From Verrucomicrobiota bacterium (lineage in GTDB: Bacteria; Verrucomicrobiota; Verrucomicrobiia; Chthoniobacterales; UBA10450), in contig QHPY01000094.1 of the NCBI GenBank assembly GCA_003219215.1, positions 1-33,613 on the forward strand: a stretch of 33,613 nucleotides of DNA, read 5' to 3'. The notes under the pieces were generated by a model that saw only the letters and a list, made by a program, of their open reading frames with translations, was not told where the DNA came from and searched no databases. The translations under genes were made by a program, and so were the position numbers. Shown one piece after another: positions 16,732 through 25,161 of this stretch (positions are counted from its first letter, which is position 1; the number at the start of each line of letters is the position of its first letter).

Positions 16732-17339
16732 TGGAAAACGAATTTTATCGTCATTACAAAGAACGGGTGGTGCCCGCTTTGCGTGAACGGCATAAGTACA
16801 AAAACGTCCACCAGATTCCGCGGGTTGATAAAGTTGTGATCAACACGTCGGTCGGCTCGCAGACCGACTTGAAGCAGGCGATGGAGGAAGCGAAAACGGA
16901 GCTGGCGCTGATCACCGGTCAGCAACCGGCGGAGACGCGCTCGAAAAAGAGCATCGCCAATTTCAAGTTGCGCAAAGATCAGGTGATCGGTGCAAAGGTC
17001 ACGCTTCGCGGCGACCGGATGTATGAATTTCTCGAGCGATTGATCAAAGCCGCACTCCCGCGGATCCGCGATTTTCGCGGGGTGTCGCCGCGCTGTTTTG
17101 ATGGGCACGGTAATTACACGCTCGGCGTAACCGACCAGACGATTTTTCCGGAAGTCGAGCTCGATAAAATCAAGCGCAACATCGGATTTGATGTTACCAT
17201 TGTGACCACCGCGCGGACGGACGAAGAGGCCAAATCGCTCTTGAGCGAGTTGGGAATGCCTTTTGCCGATCGCGCGAAAAAGCTCGCCACGGCGAGTCCG
17301 TCCGAAGGCGGACCGGCTGGACAAGCGCAAGCCGCCTGA
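16731..17339 (+). CDS. rplE: 50S ribosomal protein L5
   Basis: Binds 5S rRNA in the central protuberance. 202 residues. HKYKNVHQIPRVDKVVINTSVG near residues 21-42, then LITGQQPAETRSKKSIANFKLR and DFRGVSPRCFDGHGNYTLGV. The start overlaps the rplX stop by one base (TAATG). rpsN normally follows; it is missing here and rpsH comes next. Confidence 0.98.
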   Translation: MENEFYRHYKERVVPALRERHKYKNVHQIPRVDKVVINTSVGSQTDLKQAMEEAKTELALITGQQPAETRSKKSIANFKLRKDQVIGAKVTLRGDRMYEFLERLIKAALPRIRDFRGVSPRCFDGHGNYTLGVTDQTIFPEVELDKIKRNIGFDVTIVTTARTDEEAKSLLSELGMPFADRAKKLATASPSEGGPAGQAQAA

Positions 17340-17344
17340 ATTTC

Positions 17345-17743
17345 ATGAGTACCGTTACAGATCCAATTGCAGACCTGCTTGCTCGCATGCGCAACGGCGC
17401 GGCCGCGCAGAAGGTCGAGATTTTCGTGCCGTACTCGAGGCTGAAAGCTGAAGTCGTCCGGATTCTGAAGAATGAAGGTTACATCAGCGATTACGAAGTC
17501 GACATGAAAGCGGCGCATCCGCGGATCAAAATTACGAATAAGCTGGTCGATCGCACCTGCGCCATCACCGGATTGAAGCGGGTCAGCCGGCCCGGTCTGC
17601 GACGTTACGTTGGCGCCGGAGAAGTCCCGCGCGTTCTCGGTGGAATGGGAACAGCGATTTTGTCGACGTCGCGCGGCGTGATGTCGGGTCGCGAAGCGAA
17701 AAAACAAAAAGTGGGCGGCGAACTGCTCGCCTACATTTGGTAG
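17345..17743 (+). CDS. rpsH: 30S ribosomal protein S8
   Basis: Central-domain 16S rRNA binder; in enterobacteria also the spc-operon repressor. 132 residues, with TDPIADLLARMRNG at 5-18 and the C-terminal signature STSRGVMSGREAKKQKVGGELLAYIW. It follows rplE through ATTTC with no room for rpsN. Confidence 0.98.
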   Translation: MSTVTDPIADLLARMRNGAAAQKVEIFVPYSRLKAEVVRILKNEGYISDYEVDMKAAHPRIKITNKLVDRTCAITGLKRVSRPGLRRYVGAGEVPRVLGGMGTAILSTSRGVMSGREAKKQKVGGELLAYIW

Positions 17744-17748
17744 ATTTT

Positions 17749-18288
17749 ATGTCGCGAATTGGAAATAAGCCGGTCGACATTCCCGATAAGGTCAAAGTCA
17801 ACATCGACAATGAAGGCGGCGTTTCGGTGGAAGGTCCGAAAGGCAAACTTAACTGGAAGTTGCCGCGGCAAATCACGGGCAGCGTGAAAGACAATCACGT
17901 CTCGATCGCGCGTGGCGCGGAAACGCGCAGCGTCAAAGCGTTGCACGGACTGTCGCGCGCGCTTGTGCATAACATGGTTGTCGGCGTGAGCGAAGGCTTC
18001 ACTAAACAGCTCGAAATCGAGGGCGTAGGTTTCAAAGCTGCCGTGCAAGGCACTAACTTGAATCTCAGCCTCGGTTTTTCGCATCCAATTTTGTTCCCCA
18101 TTCCAAAGGACATCAAAATTACCGTTGCCGATCAGACCAAGATCACGATTCAAGGCGCGGACAAGAAAGTCGTGGGACAAGTCGCGGCCGACATTCGTCG
18201 CTATTACCCGCCGGAGCCGTACAAGGGCAAAGGTGTTCGTTACGCAGGCGAACAAATCCGGCGTAAGGAAGGCAAAACGGTCCAGTAA
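17749..18288 (+). CDS. rplF: 50S ribosomal protein L6
   Basis: Stalk-base protein near the GTPase centre. 179 residues from ATG 17749, starting [15 protein letters not shown]. It has [26 protein letters not shown] in the first half and [17 protein letters not shown] near the end. The spacer after rpsH is ATTTT. A TTG at 17737 inside rpsH would add four residues and is unlikely. Confidence 0.97.
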   Translation: MSRIGNKPVDIPDKVKVNIDNEGGVSVEGPKGKLNWKLPRQITGSVKDNHVSIARGAETRSVKALHGLSRALVHNMVVGVSEGFTKQLEIEGVGFKAAVQGTNLNLSLGFSHPILFPIPKDIKITVADQTKITIQGADKKVVGQVAADIRRYYPPEPYKGKGVRYAGEQIRRKEGKTVQ

Positions 18289-18292
18289 TTTT

Positions 18293-18658
18293 ATGGCGAC
18301 GTTCAATCGGAAAGCAGCGCGTGAGCGGTTGCATCGGCGGATCCGAAAGAAAATTTCCGGCACGTCGGCGCGGCCGCGTTTGTCGATCTACTTTTCCGGC
18401 AAGCACGTTTACGCGCAGGTGATCGATGATGACGCGGGCAAAACATTGATCGCAGCGTCCACCGCCGAGAAGGATGTCCTTGGGAAAAATAAAGCCGCAG
18501 CCAATCGCGCGAGCGCCGAAGTTGTCGGCAAAGTCATCGCCGAGCGCGCGCTTGGAAAGAAGATCGACAAAGTCGTGTTCGACCGCGGCGGATTCCAATA
18601 TCAAGGCAAAGTAAAAGCGCTGGCCGACGCGGCCCGCGAAGGTGGATTAAAGTTTTAA
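18293..18658 (+). CDS. rplR: 50S ribosomal protein L18
   Basis: 5S rRNA-binding protein. 121 residues from ATG 18293. [19 protein letters not shown] lies at about 15-33, [19 protein letters not shown] follows, and the chain ends [26 protein letters not shown], the family C-terminus. The frame is open upstream within rplF but carries no L18 sequence. The spacer is TTTT. Confidence 0.97.
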   Translation: MATFNRKAARERLHRRIRKKISGTSARPRLSIYFSGKHVYAQVIDDDAGKTLIAASTAEKDVLGKNKAAANRASAEVVGKVIAERALGKKIDKVVFDRGGFQYQGKVKALADAAREGGLKF

Positions 18659-18662
18659 TTTC

Positions 18663-19220
18663 ATGGCAGCACCAGGACAAGGCAGACGACCAGACTCCCG
18701 TCATCAGGACAGGACGCCGGCGGCAAAAGGCGACACGACCGAGAAAGTCGTGTTCATCAACCGCTGCGCGAAAGTCGTGAAAGGCGGACGACGTTTTAGT
18801 TTTAGCGCGCTAATCGTGGCCGGCGATCATGACGGATCGGTCGGCGTGGGATTCGGAAAAGCGAACGAAGTTTCGGAAGCGATCCGCAAGGCTTCGGAAT
18901 CGGCGCGGAAGTCGATGGAAAAAGTTTCACTCCACGAAAACACGATTCCGCACGAGACGATCGGTGAGTTTGGCGGCGGCCGGGTGTTGCTGCGGCCAGC
19001 TTCACCTGGAACCGGTGTCATTGCCGGTGGTGGTGTGCGGGCGGTGGTTGAAGCGGCCGGAATTCGCGACGTGCTCGCGAAATCACTTGGCTCGAGCAAT
19101 CACGCGAACGTGGTTAAGGCGACGATCGCGGCGCTCAAATCGTTGCGGCGCAAAGATGAGATTTTCAAAGTGCGCGGAATTAAAGGCGGCGACGGAAAGG
19201 CAGCCGCCCAAGCAACATGA
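18663..19220 (+). CDS. rpsE: 30S ribosomal protein S5
   Basis: Decoding-fidelity protein at the mRNA entry channel. 185 residues. The double-stranded-RNA-binding-like part has [20 protein letters not shown] at about 34-53, and [20 protein letters not shown] and [20 protein letters not shown] follow. An N-terminal Gly/Arg/Pro-rich segment of about 25 residues precedes the core. The stop overlaps the rplO start (ATGA); rpmD, which often lies here, is absent. Confidence 0.97.
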   Translation: MAAPGQGRRPDSRHQDRTPAAKGDTTEKVVFINRCAKVVKGGRRFSFSALIVAGDHDGSVGVGFGKANEVSEAIRKASESARKSMEKVSLHENTIPHETIGEFGGGRVLLRPASPGTGVIAGGGVRAVVEAAGIRDVLAKSLGSSNHANVVKATIAALKSLRRKDEIFKVRGIKGGDGKAAAQAT

Positions 19221-19813
19221 TGCGCTTACACAATTTGAGGCCGCGCCCAGGCGCGCGACATCGCGTTAAGAGACTTGGTTGCGGCGAAAGCTCCGGTCAC
19301 GGAAAAACCAGCGGCAAAGGCCACAAAGGTCAAAAGGCGCGGTCGGGCGGCAGCATTCGTCTCGGGTTCGAAGGCGGACAGATGCCGTTGATTCGGCGTT
19401 TGCCGAAGCGCGGTTTCAATAACGCCGCTTTTCATGCGACCTACGCGATCGTTAATTTGAGCGACCTGAATGAATTCAAGGCTGGCACGGTTGTGAACGA
19501 AGAATTGCTTCGCGAGTCGAAGCTCGTGCGCGGCGACGTTGCTGGAATCAAAATTCTGGGTGACGGAGAATTGAAGCACCCGCTGAAGATCGAAGCGGAC
19601 AAAGTCAGTGAATCGGCCAAAGCAAAGATCGAGAAGGCTGGCGGAACGATTATCCCGCGGCTGCGGGACGAGCCGGCAACACGAAAGCCGACGGCGGGCG
19701 CAGACGATGTCGATCAAACGGCGAAGGAATCTGGGGGCGTGGCCAAGTCGAAGAAAAAATCGCCAGCGGGCTCGCAGCCGACGGCGATAAAGAGGGCTTC
19801 CAAAAAGCGATAG
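19217..19813 (+). CDS. rplO: 50S ribosomal protein L15
   Basis: Late-assembly large-subunit protein. The core runs from [20 protein letters not shown] through [20 protein letters not shown] and [19 protein letters not shown]. At 198 residues it is longer than the usual ~145 because of a tail (about 150-198) rich in Ala, Lys, Ser and Thr. Two in-frame ATGs (19217, 19220) are adjacent; the first makes the ATGA overlap with rpsE. Confidence 0.96.
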   Translation: MMRLHNLRPRPGARHRVKRLGCGESSGHGKTSGKGHKGQKARSGGSIRLGFEGGQMPLIRRLPKRGFNNAAFHATYAIVNLSDLNEFKAGTVVNEELLRESKLVRGDVAGIKILGDGELKHPLKIEADKVSESAKAKIEKAGGTIIPRLRDEPATRKPTAGADDVDQTAKESGGVAKSKKKSPAGSQPTAIKRASKKR

Positions 19814-19835
19814 CGCTGGCAGCGTGAATTACTAA

Positions 19836-21341
19836 ATGGTTTCGGCCTTTCTCAACACGGTCAAGATACCGGAGCTGCGCCGCCGAATTTTGTTCACCCT
19901 GGCCATCGTTGTCGTTGTGCGACTTGGCGCGGCGATCACGACACCGGGCGTCAATCAGGCGGTATTGCAGGAATGGTTTCGCAGTGCCCTGACTGAAAAA
20001 TCTGGCGGCAACCTGGCTGCCTTATTGAATTTGTTCAGCGGCGGTGCGCTCGAAAACTGCGCGATCTTTTCGCTCGGCATCATGCCTTACATCAGCGCAT
20101 CGATTATGATGCAGCTGCTTTCGGCGGTCATTCCGCAGTTGGGGCGACTCGCGCGCGAAGATGGCGGCCGACAGAAAATCATGCAATACACGCGGTTCAT
20201 GACCGTGGGGCTGTGCATTTTCCAAGGCTACCTGCTCGCGATTTCGTTCCAGCATCCGGAAGCATATCGCGTGGCGTTGCCGGGAATCTCGGAGACGATT
20301 GCGCGGCTTGGCATTCCGCTGGTCGACGATCCCGGATGGGTTTTCCGGGTCGTGACGGTCATTTCACTTACGACCGGAACGCTCATGTTGATGTGGCTCG
20401 GCGATCAAATCACTGAGCGCGGCATTGGCAACGGAATTTCGTTGATCATCACGATTGGTATTGTGGCGAGATTGCCGGCGGCACTGGCGCAGGCGTGGAA
20501 AACGTTTGTGCCAAGCGGAGGACAGAGCAGCCAAGTCAACCCCATGGTTCTCGTCCTGATGATCCTGTTTCTGTTTTGCGTTATCGCGGGCGTAATTGCG
20601 ATTACACAAGGTGTCCGGAAGATCACGGTGCAGTACGCCAAGCGCGTTGTCGGCCGAAAGCAATACGGCGGCAATACGCAATACATGCCGTTGAAAGTGA
20701 ATTATCCCGGGGTCATGCCGATCATCTTCGCCTGGGCACTCTTGTTGTTTCCAAATCAGATCGTGAGCTGGGCGTTTCCAAACAGTCCGACCGCGCGGCA
20801 GATCTCTGAGATGCTTTCGACCGGTTGGCTGCATTACGTCGTTCTCGCCTCGATGATTTTCTTTTTTAGCTATTTCTGGGTCGCCACCCAATTTCAGCCG
20901 GCACAGATCGCGGACGATTTGAAGAAGTACGGTGGTTACATTCCCGGCGTGCGTCCGGGGAAACCGACCGCGGAGTTTCTCGATTTTACAATGACGCGTC
21001 TGACTTTTGCGGGCGCGATTTTTCTGACGTTGATTGCGGTTTTGCCGAGTTTACTGAGCCAGGGTTTAAACGTCCCGACGGTGACCGCGCAATTTTTTGG
21101 CGGCACAAGTTTGCTCATTATCGTTGGTGTGATGCTAGACACGATGCGTCAGGTTGAAACGCATTTGATCCAGCGGCATTACGACGGATTTCTGCGGAAA
21201 GGCCGCGTCCGCGGCGGATTTACCGGGCGCTCGGCCTACGTTCGCGGCGAAGCTGCGGCGCAACGTACGTTAATGTGGCTTTATGTCGGCATCGCCATCA
21301 TCGTGATTGGTGGAGTGGCGGCGTTTTTGGCGTCGAAGTGA
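19836..21341 (+). CDS. secY: Protein translocase channel subunit SecY
   Basis: Central channel of the inner-membrane SecYEG translocon. 501 residues with about ten membrane segments. NTVKIPELRRRILFTLAIVVV is the N-terminal region, and GALENCAIFSLGIMPYISASI forms the plug/TM2 area. The cytoplasmic loop QYAKRVVGRKQYGGNTQYMP and YGGYIPGVRPGKPTAEFLD are hallmark ribosome-binding and TM8-9 regions. About 60 residues longer than E. coli SecY, partly in periplasmic loops. GTGA overlaps the adk start. Confidence 0.98.
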   Translation: MVSAFLNTVKIPELRRRILFTLAIVVVVRLGAAITTPGVNQAVLQEWFRSALTEKSGGNLAALLNLFSGGALENCAIFSLGIMPYISASIMMQLLSAVIPQLGRLAREDGGRQKIMQYTRFMTVGLCIFQGYLLAISFQHPEAYRVALPGISETIARLGIPLVDDPGWVFRVVTVISLTTGTLMLMWLGDQITERGIGNGISLIITIGIVARLPAALAQAWKTFVPSGGQSSQVNPMVLVLMILFLFCVIAGVIAITQGVRKITVQYAKRVVGRKQYGGNTQYMPLKVNYPGVMPIIFAWALLLFPNQIVSWAFPNSPTARQISEMLSTGWLHYVVLASMIFFFSYFWVATQFQPAQIADDLKKYGGYIPGVRPGKPTAEFLDFTMTRLTFAGAIFLTLIAVLPSLLSQGLNVPTVTAQFFGGTSLLIIVGVMLDTMRQVETHLIQRHYDGFLRKGRVRGGFTGRSAYVRGEAAAQRTLMWLYVGIAIIVIGGVAAFLASK

Positions 21342-21997
21342 AGAGACGACTCGTCTTACTCGGCGCCCCCGGTTCCGGCAAAGGAACGCAGGCGGAATTG
21401 ATCACGCGCCAGTTTGGGATTCCGGTCACTTCACCTGGTGCGATTTTGCGTCGTGAAAAGGATTTGGGTACGCCGCTTGGATTGGAAACCGCAGAAATGT
21501 TACAGCGAGGGGATTTGGTTCCGGACAAAATCATCGTAAAGCTGATTGAAGATTGGCTGCGTCTCCATGGAGGCTACGGTTTTGTGTTCGATGGATTTCC
21601 AAGGACGCTTCCGCAGGCGGAAAGTCTGGCATCGATTTTGAAAAGTCTGCACACCTCGCTCGACGCAGCGATCTGGCTCGAGGTTTCGGAGGAAACCATC
21701 CGCGCGAGGATTTCCGGGCGGCTGCAGTGCCGTACTTGCGGTTTTACGACGAGTGTGGACAGCGCAAAATTTGCGGACCGCCCAATCTGTCCTTATTGCG
21801 AAGGACGACTTGAGCGCCGAAGTGATGATGACATGAGCGTTCTGCAGACGCGATTGCGCGAATACAACACTAAAACGCAGCCCCTGGCCGATTATTACGG
21901 GAAGATGTCGATCTTGCGCCGAATTGACGGAAACCGTGACCGCGACACAGTGTTCGCGGATATTTCGCGTCTGATCGAAGACAAAGTGCCGGCATGA
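21338..21997 (+). CDS. adk: Adenylate kinase, zinc-LID type
   Basis: Interconverts ATP + AMP and 2 ADP in the cytoplasm. 219 residues from GTG 21338, which overlaps the secY stop by four bases. P-loop GAPGSGKGT at 9-17, AMP-site block DGFPRT at 85-90. The LID has two Cys pairs, Cys131/Cys134 and Cys151/Cys154, the arrangement that binds structural zinc in many bacterial adenylate kinases. The frame is open upstream inside secY, but the protein begins at the GTG. It ends with an ATGA overlap with map. Confidence 0.95.
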   Translation: MKRRLVLLGAPGSGKGTQAELITRQFGIPVTSPGAILRREKDLGTPLGLETAEMLQRGDLVPDKIIVKLIEDWLRLHGGYGFVFDGFPRTLPQAESLASILKSLHTSLDAAIWLEVSEETIRARISGRLQCRTCGFTTSVDSAKFADRPICPYCEGRLERRSDDDMSVLQTRLREYNTKTQPLADYYGKMSILRRIDGNRDRDTVFADISRLIEDKVPA

Positions 21998-22770
21998 TTC
22001 CAATCAAGAATGCCAAAGAAATTGAGAAGATGCGGCAATCGTGCCGAACCGCGAGCGACATTCTGGATCGCGTCAGCGAGCTGATTCGCCCCGGCGTTAC
22101 GACGAAGGAAGTGGATGAAGCTGCCGCCGATTTTATGAGTGAAGCGCGGGTGAAGAGCGCGTTTCTGGGTTATCGACTGGGTCACAGAGTCTTTCCCGGC
22201 AACATTTGCATTTCACTAAACGATGAAGTTGTGCACGGCATCGGCAGTCAACGCCGGATTCAGTACGGCGACATTGTGAAACTCGATATCGGCGTGATTC
22301 AAGACGGCTGGGTGGGAGACACTGCGACTACGGTTCCGGTCGGAATTGTCGATGAACGAACCGATCAACTCTTGCGAGTTACCGAAAAAGCACTGGATCG
22401 CGCGATCAACATTGCCGCGGAAGGCGTTCGACTCGGCGACATTTGCGCGGAGATTGAAGATGAAGCTGCGCGCAATAGTTTTTCGGTTGTGCGCGAGTTT
22501 GTCGGACACGGTGTCGGCCGAAAATTGCACGAAGAGCCGCAAATTCCGAATTACGGCCGACGCGGCAGCGGCCCGAAATTGAAATCCGGCATGACCCTGG
22601 CGATCGAGCCGATGATTAACATTGGAAGTGCCGAGGTCCGCTTGCTCGATGACGGCTGGACGGTGCGCACGGCTGACGGCACGCGATCGGCCCACTTTGA
22701 ACATACGGTCCTGATTACCAGAGACGGGCCTGAAATCCTGACATGGCGCGGAAAGACGCAATTGAAGTAG
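21994..22770 (+). CDS. map: Type I methionine aminopeptidase
   Basis: Removes N-terminal Met from nascent proteins. 258 residues. The metal ligands of the pita-bread fold are all present: Asp98, Asp109, His172, Glu205 and Glu236, with His81 in [13 protein letters not shown]. No N-terminal zinc-finger extension, so it is the short bacterial form. The start ATGA overlaps adk. Its last nine codons overlap the start of infA by 28 nt, an unusually long overlap for two essential genes. Confidence 0.97.
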   Translation: MIPIKNAKEIEKMRQSCRTASDILDRVSELIRPGVTTKEVDEAAADFMSEARVKSAFLGYRLGHRVFPGNICISLNDEVVHGIGSQRRIQYGDIVKLDIGVIQDGWVGDTATTVPVGIVDERTDQLLRVTEKALDRAINIAAEGVRLGDICAEIEDEAARNSFSVVREFVGHGVGRKLHEEPQIPNYGRRGSGPKLKSGMTLAIEPMINIGSAEVRLLDDGWTVRTADGTRSAHFEHTVLITRDGPEILTWRGKTQLK

Positions 22771-22961
22771 AAGGCACTGTGGTCGAGTTGCTTCCGAATA
22801 CCATGTTTCGGGTCGAGCTGCCGAATGGTCACCGGGTTTTGGCCCACGTCTCCGGGAAAATGCGGCTCCACTTCATTCGCATCTTGCCCGGCGACAAAGT
22901 TATGCTAGAGATATCTCCCTACGATTTGTCGAAGGGGCGGATCACCTTCCGCCAGAAGTGA
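22743..22961 (+). CDS. infA: Translation initiation factor IF-1
   Basis: OB-fold protein that occupies the A site during initiation. 72 residues, canonical length. [20 protein letters not shown] opens the chain and [20 protein letters not shown] closes it. The start is fixed by homology even though it lies 28 nt inside map. An intrinsic terminator-like hairpin begins 3 nt after its stop. Confidence 0.97.
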   Translation: MARKDAIEVEGTVVELLPNTMFRVELPNGHRVLAHVSGKMRLHFIRILPGDKVMLEISPYDLSKGRITFRQK

Positions 22962-22963
22962 CA

Positions 22964-22992
22964 ACGCGGATATGGCTCCGCGTTTTTTGTTT
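22964..22992 (+). terminator. Intrinsic terminator-like hairpin between infA and rpmJ
   Basis: ACGCGGA (22964-22970), loop TATGGC, TCCGCGT (22977-22983), with a T-run to 22988 and TGTTT beyond. The 7-bp perfect stem with T-tract fits a rho-independent terminator. It ends only about 9 nt before the rpmJ ATG, so it may be an attenuator or part of a regulated leader rather than a full stop. Confidence 0.75.
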
Positions 22993-23000
22993 CAACCAAC

Positions 23001-23114
23001 ATGAAAGTGCGACCCTCAGTTAGAAGACTTTGTGAAAGCTGCAAAATTGTGAAGCGCAAGAATGTGGTGCGGGTGATTTGCAAGAACCCGCGTCACAAAC
23101 AGCGCCAGGGCTGA
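23001..23114 (+). CDS. rpmJ: 50S ribosomal protein L36, zinc-ribbon form
   Basis: Smallest large-subunit protein, 37 residues: [20 protein letters not shown] and then [16 protein letters not shown]. Cys11, Cys14, Cys27 and His32 form the CCCH zinc site, so this is the zinc-binding (C+) form. Start ATG 23001 has no clear Shine-Dalgarno; it sits just after the hairpin at 22964-22983. It precedes rpsM, the usual order. Confidence 0.97.
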   Translation: MKVRPSVRRLCESCKIVKRKNVVRVICKNPRHKQRQG

Positions 23115-23142
23115 TTGCGCAGCGCACGATCGACATTTACTT

Positions 23143-23538
23143 ATGCCAAGATTACTCGGAGTTGAAATTCCAGCGGATAAACGCATCGAAGCGTCCCTGA
23201 CCTACATTTACGGAATCGGGTTTAGCACCGCCCGGCGAATTTTGGAGCAAACGAACATCGACCCCAATTTGCGCGCCAAGAATCTGACTCCGCAGCAAAT
23301 CAACGAGATCATTCACGCGATCACGAACAACAAAATCAAAATCGAAGGCGATTTGCGGCGCGACATTCAGGGAAATTTGAAACGGTTACAGGCGATCAAT
23401 TGTTACCGCGGCCAACGCCACCGTCGCGGCTTGCCCGTCCGCGGTCAGCGAACATCGACAAACGCGCGCACGCGCAAAGGACCGCGCAAAACTGTCGGCG
23501 TGATCCGCAATCCGGAAGCAAAAGCAGGCAAAGTTTAA
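23143..23538 (+). CDS. rpsM: 30S ribosomal protein S13
   Basis: Head-domain protein forming intersubunit bridges with L5 and L31. 131 residues. [24 protein letters not shown]-like start (ends [11 protein letters not shown]) and the C-terminal block [20 protein letters not shown] with [12 protein letters not shown] are diagnostic. It lies 28 nt after rpmJ. Confidence 0.97.
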   Translation: MPRLLGVEIPADKRIEASLTYIYGIGFSTARRILEQTNIDPNLRAKNLTPQQINEIIHAITNNKIKIEGDLRRDIQGNLKRLQAINCYRGQRHRRGLPVRGQRTSTNARTRKGPRKTVGVIRNPEAKAGKV

Positions 23539-23543
23539 TTAAG

Positions 23544-24179
23544 ATGGCCGAACACAAAAAACCAGCGAAGCCGAAAGCGGAGAAGGCGGACAAGCCGAAA
23601 AAGCCGGAAGCTGAAGACAAATCTCCGGCTGCGGAAGCCAAGGCGGATCAGACCCCACTAACGCCAGCTGCTGAAACGGCAGCGCCCGTCGGCGCCGAGG
23701 CAAAGCCAGCCAAAAAGCCGGCGAAGCCGACTAAGCAAGAGGCAGCTCCGGTTGAAGCGCCTCGCGAGAATCTCACCTTGGATGCCGACGAGATTGAGAA
23801 GCCAAAAATTGTTAAGGCGAAAGGCGCCAAGAACATTCATTCCGGCATCGCGCACGTTTACGCGAGCTTTAACAACACCATCGTCACGATCACAGATTTG
23901 AACGGAAACGTAATTGGCTGGTCGAGCGCGGGCAAAGTTGGTTTCAAAGGTTCGCGCAAGAGCACGGCTTACGCGGCACAATTGGTCGCGCAGGATGCAT
24001 CGCGGCAAGCGATGGGTCACGGACTCAAAGAAGTGCAAGTTCTCGTCAAAGGCCCGGGCGCTGGACGCGAATCGGCCGTGCGTGCGTTGCAGGCGATCGG
24101 ACTCGATCTCACTCTGATTCGCGACGTCACGCCGGTTCCACACAATGGCTGCCGGCCACCGAAACAACGCCGCGTCTGA
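23544..24179 (+). CDS. rpsK: 30S ribosomal protein S11 with long N-terminal extension
   Basis: Platform protein near the E site. The S11 core starts near residue 93 ([20 protein letters not shown]) and ends with [13 protein letters not shown] and [18 protein letters not shown]. About 90 residues of Lys/Pro/Ala/Glu-rich sequence precede it, so the chain is 211 residues against the usual ~129. The extension begins at ATG 23544, 5 nt after rpsM. No in-frame ATG is seen close to the core, so the extension is probably translated. Confidence 0.96.
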   Translation: MAEHKKPAKPKAEKADKPKKPEAEDKSPAAEAKADQTPLTPAAETAAPVGAEAKPAKKPAKPTKQEAAPVEAPRENLTLDADEIEKPKIVKAKGAKNIHSGIAHVYASFNNTIVTITDLNGNVIGWSSAGKVGFKGSRKSTAYAAQLVAQDASRQAMGHGLKEVQVLVKGPGAGRESAVRALQAIGLDLTLIRDVTPVPHNGCRPPKQRRV

Positions 24180-24218
24180 TCCCAACTTTTCAACAACTAA
24201 AACCTCTCGACTTCTCTC

Positions 24219-24830
24219 ATGGGCAGATATACCGGACCGAAAACAAAGATCAGCCGTCGTTACGGCGTGCAGATTTTTGGACCATCGAAGTCGCTGGAGC
24301 GAAAAAATTATCCGCCCGGAATGCACGGACCAAAAGGCTCTCGCCGCAAACAGTCCGATTACGCGATCGCGCTGGGCGAAAAGCAAAAGCTTCGTTACCA
24401 ATATGGTCTTCTTGAGCGGCAATTTCGCCGAATTTTCCAGAACGCGTTGCGCAAGCGAGGTGTGACCGGCGAAACCCTGCTCCAGCTGCTCGAAACGCGG
24501 CTCGACAATGTGATTTACCGTTTGGGTTTGGCGAACACGCGCAACGCCGCTCGCCAGCTGGTTTCCCACGGCCATGTCCAAGTCAATGGTCGCAATGTCA
24601 ATGTCGCTTCCTTCAACGTTAAAGCCGGCGACGAGATCGCGATCAAAGATAAACCAAAATCGCGGCAGCTCGCATTGCGCAATCTCGATCTTACCCAAAT
24701 CGTGCCGGTGCCAGATTGGCTGACCGTCGATCGCGACGCGCTCAAAGGAAAAGTCGCGCATATCCCGTCGCGCGAAGAAATGCAGCCGATCGTCAACGAG
24801 CAGTTGATCGTCGAGTTGTACTCGCGCTAA
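24219..24830 (+). CDS. rpsD: 30S ribosomal protein S4
   Basis: Initiates 16S rRNA 5'-domain assembly; in some bacteria represses the alpha operon. 203 residues, MGRYTGPKTKISRRYGVQIFG at the start, with no Cys cluster, so it is the zinc-free form. The S4 RNA-binding domain spans RLDNVIYRLGLANTRNAARQ and SHGHVQVNGRNVN. A terminator-like hairpin follows directly; rpoA and rplQ, which commonly come next, are not here. Confidence 0.97.
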   Translation: MGRYTGPKTKISRRYGVQIFGPSKSLERKNYPPGMHGPKGSRRKQSDYAIALGEKQKLRYQYGLLERQFRRIFQNALRKRGVTGETLLQLLETRLDNVIYRLGLANTRNAARQLVSHGHVQVNGRNVNVASFNVKAGDEIAIKDKPKSRQLALRNLDLTQIVPVPDWLTVDRDALKGKVAHIPSREEMQPIVNEQLIVELYSR

Positions 24831-24831
24831 G

Positions 24832-24860
24832 CGCGTGGCTTTCATCACGCGTTTTCGTTT
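24832..24860 (+). terminator. Terminator after rpsD
   Basis: CGCGTG (24832-24837), loop GCTTTCAT, CACGCG (24846-24851), then TTTTCGTTT. The 6-bp stem begins right after the rpsD stop and would end the ribosomal array. The T-run is interrupted by CG, so efficiency is uncertain. Confidence 0.6.
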
Positions 24861-25160
24861 GGCTGCTCTTTTGTTCACTCGCGGTGTGTTCCGTCGTTAC
24901 ATCTCGAGCGGAGCCCAACATGCGAATGACGAAGGACCAGGTCGTTGCAGTTGGGACGCGCGCAATTGAAGCGCGATTCCCAGGAGCGACTAAGGGCCGT
25001 ACGTTTTCGCTGCTTTCATGATCGCAGACGGATACTGGGCAATCTCGGTCCAACGTGGCGGTCGGCCGCTCCGGTTTAGCGGAGGCGACCCCGTTGGTGA
25101 AGTCCGCGATCGCGACGGAAAAGTCGTGAACGTTTTAGCTGGCGAAATAGAAGCCGAGCT
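24842..25160 (+). pseudogene. Degenerate small secreted protein, frameshifted
   Basis: One frame gives a hydrophobic, signal-like stretch (VFVWLLFCSLAVCSVV), then AEPNMRMTKDQVVAVGTRAI and EARFPGATKGRTFS before a stop at 25020. The next frame, from about 25010, continues plausibly as AAFMIADGYWAISVQ, then GGDPVGEVRDRDGKVVNVL. Together they resemble a small exported protein of the kind with helix-then-beta repeats; I do not assign a family. A one-base change near 25005-25015 would rejoin the frames. No convincing start codon is seen, and the 5' end abuts the rpsD terminator. The exact ends are approximate. Confidence 0.4.
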
Positions 25161-25161
25161 A

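Noticed and set aside
17339-17345. A hidden rpsN between rplE and rpsH
   Set aside because: Only five bases separate the two genes.
20364-20891. Minus-strand frame opposite secY
   Set aside because: His/Arg/Asp-rich composition typical of an antisense shadow; secY is intact on the other strand.
23658-24878. 406-residue open frame on the minus strand across rpsK and rpsD
   Set aside because: It is antisense to two unmistakable ribosomal genes and has no recognisable domain; long antisense frames are common in such GC-biased coding DNA.
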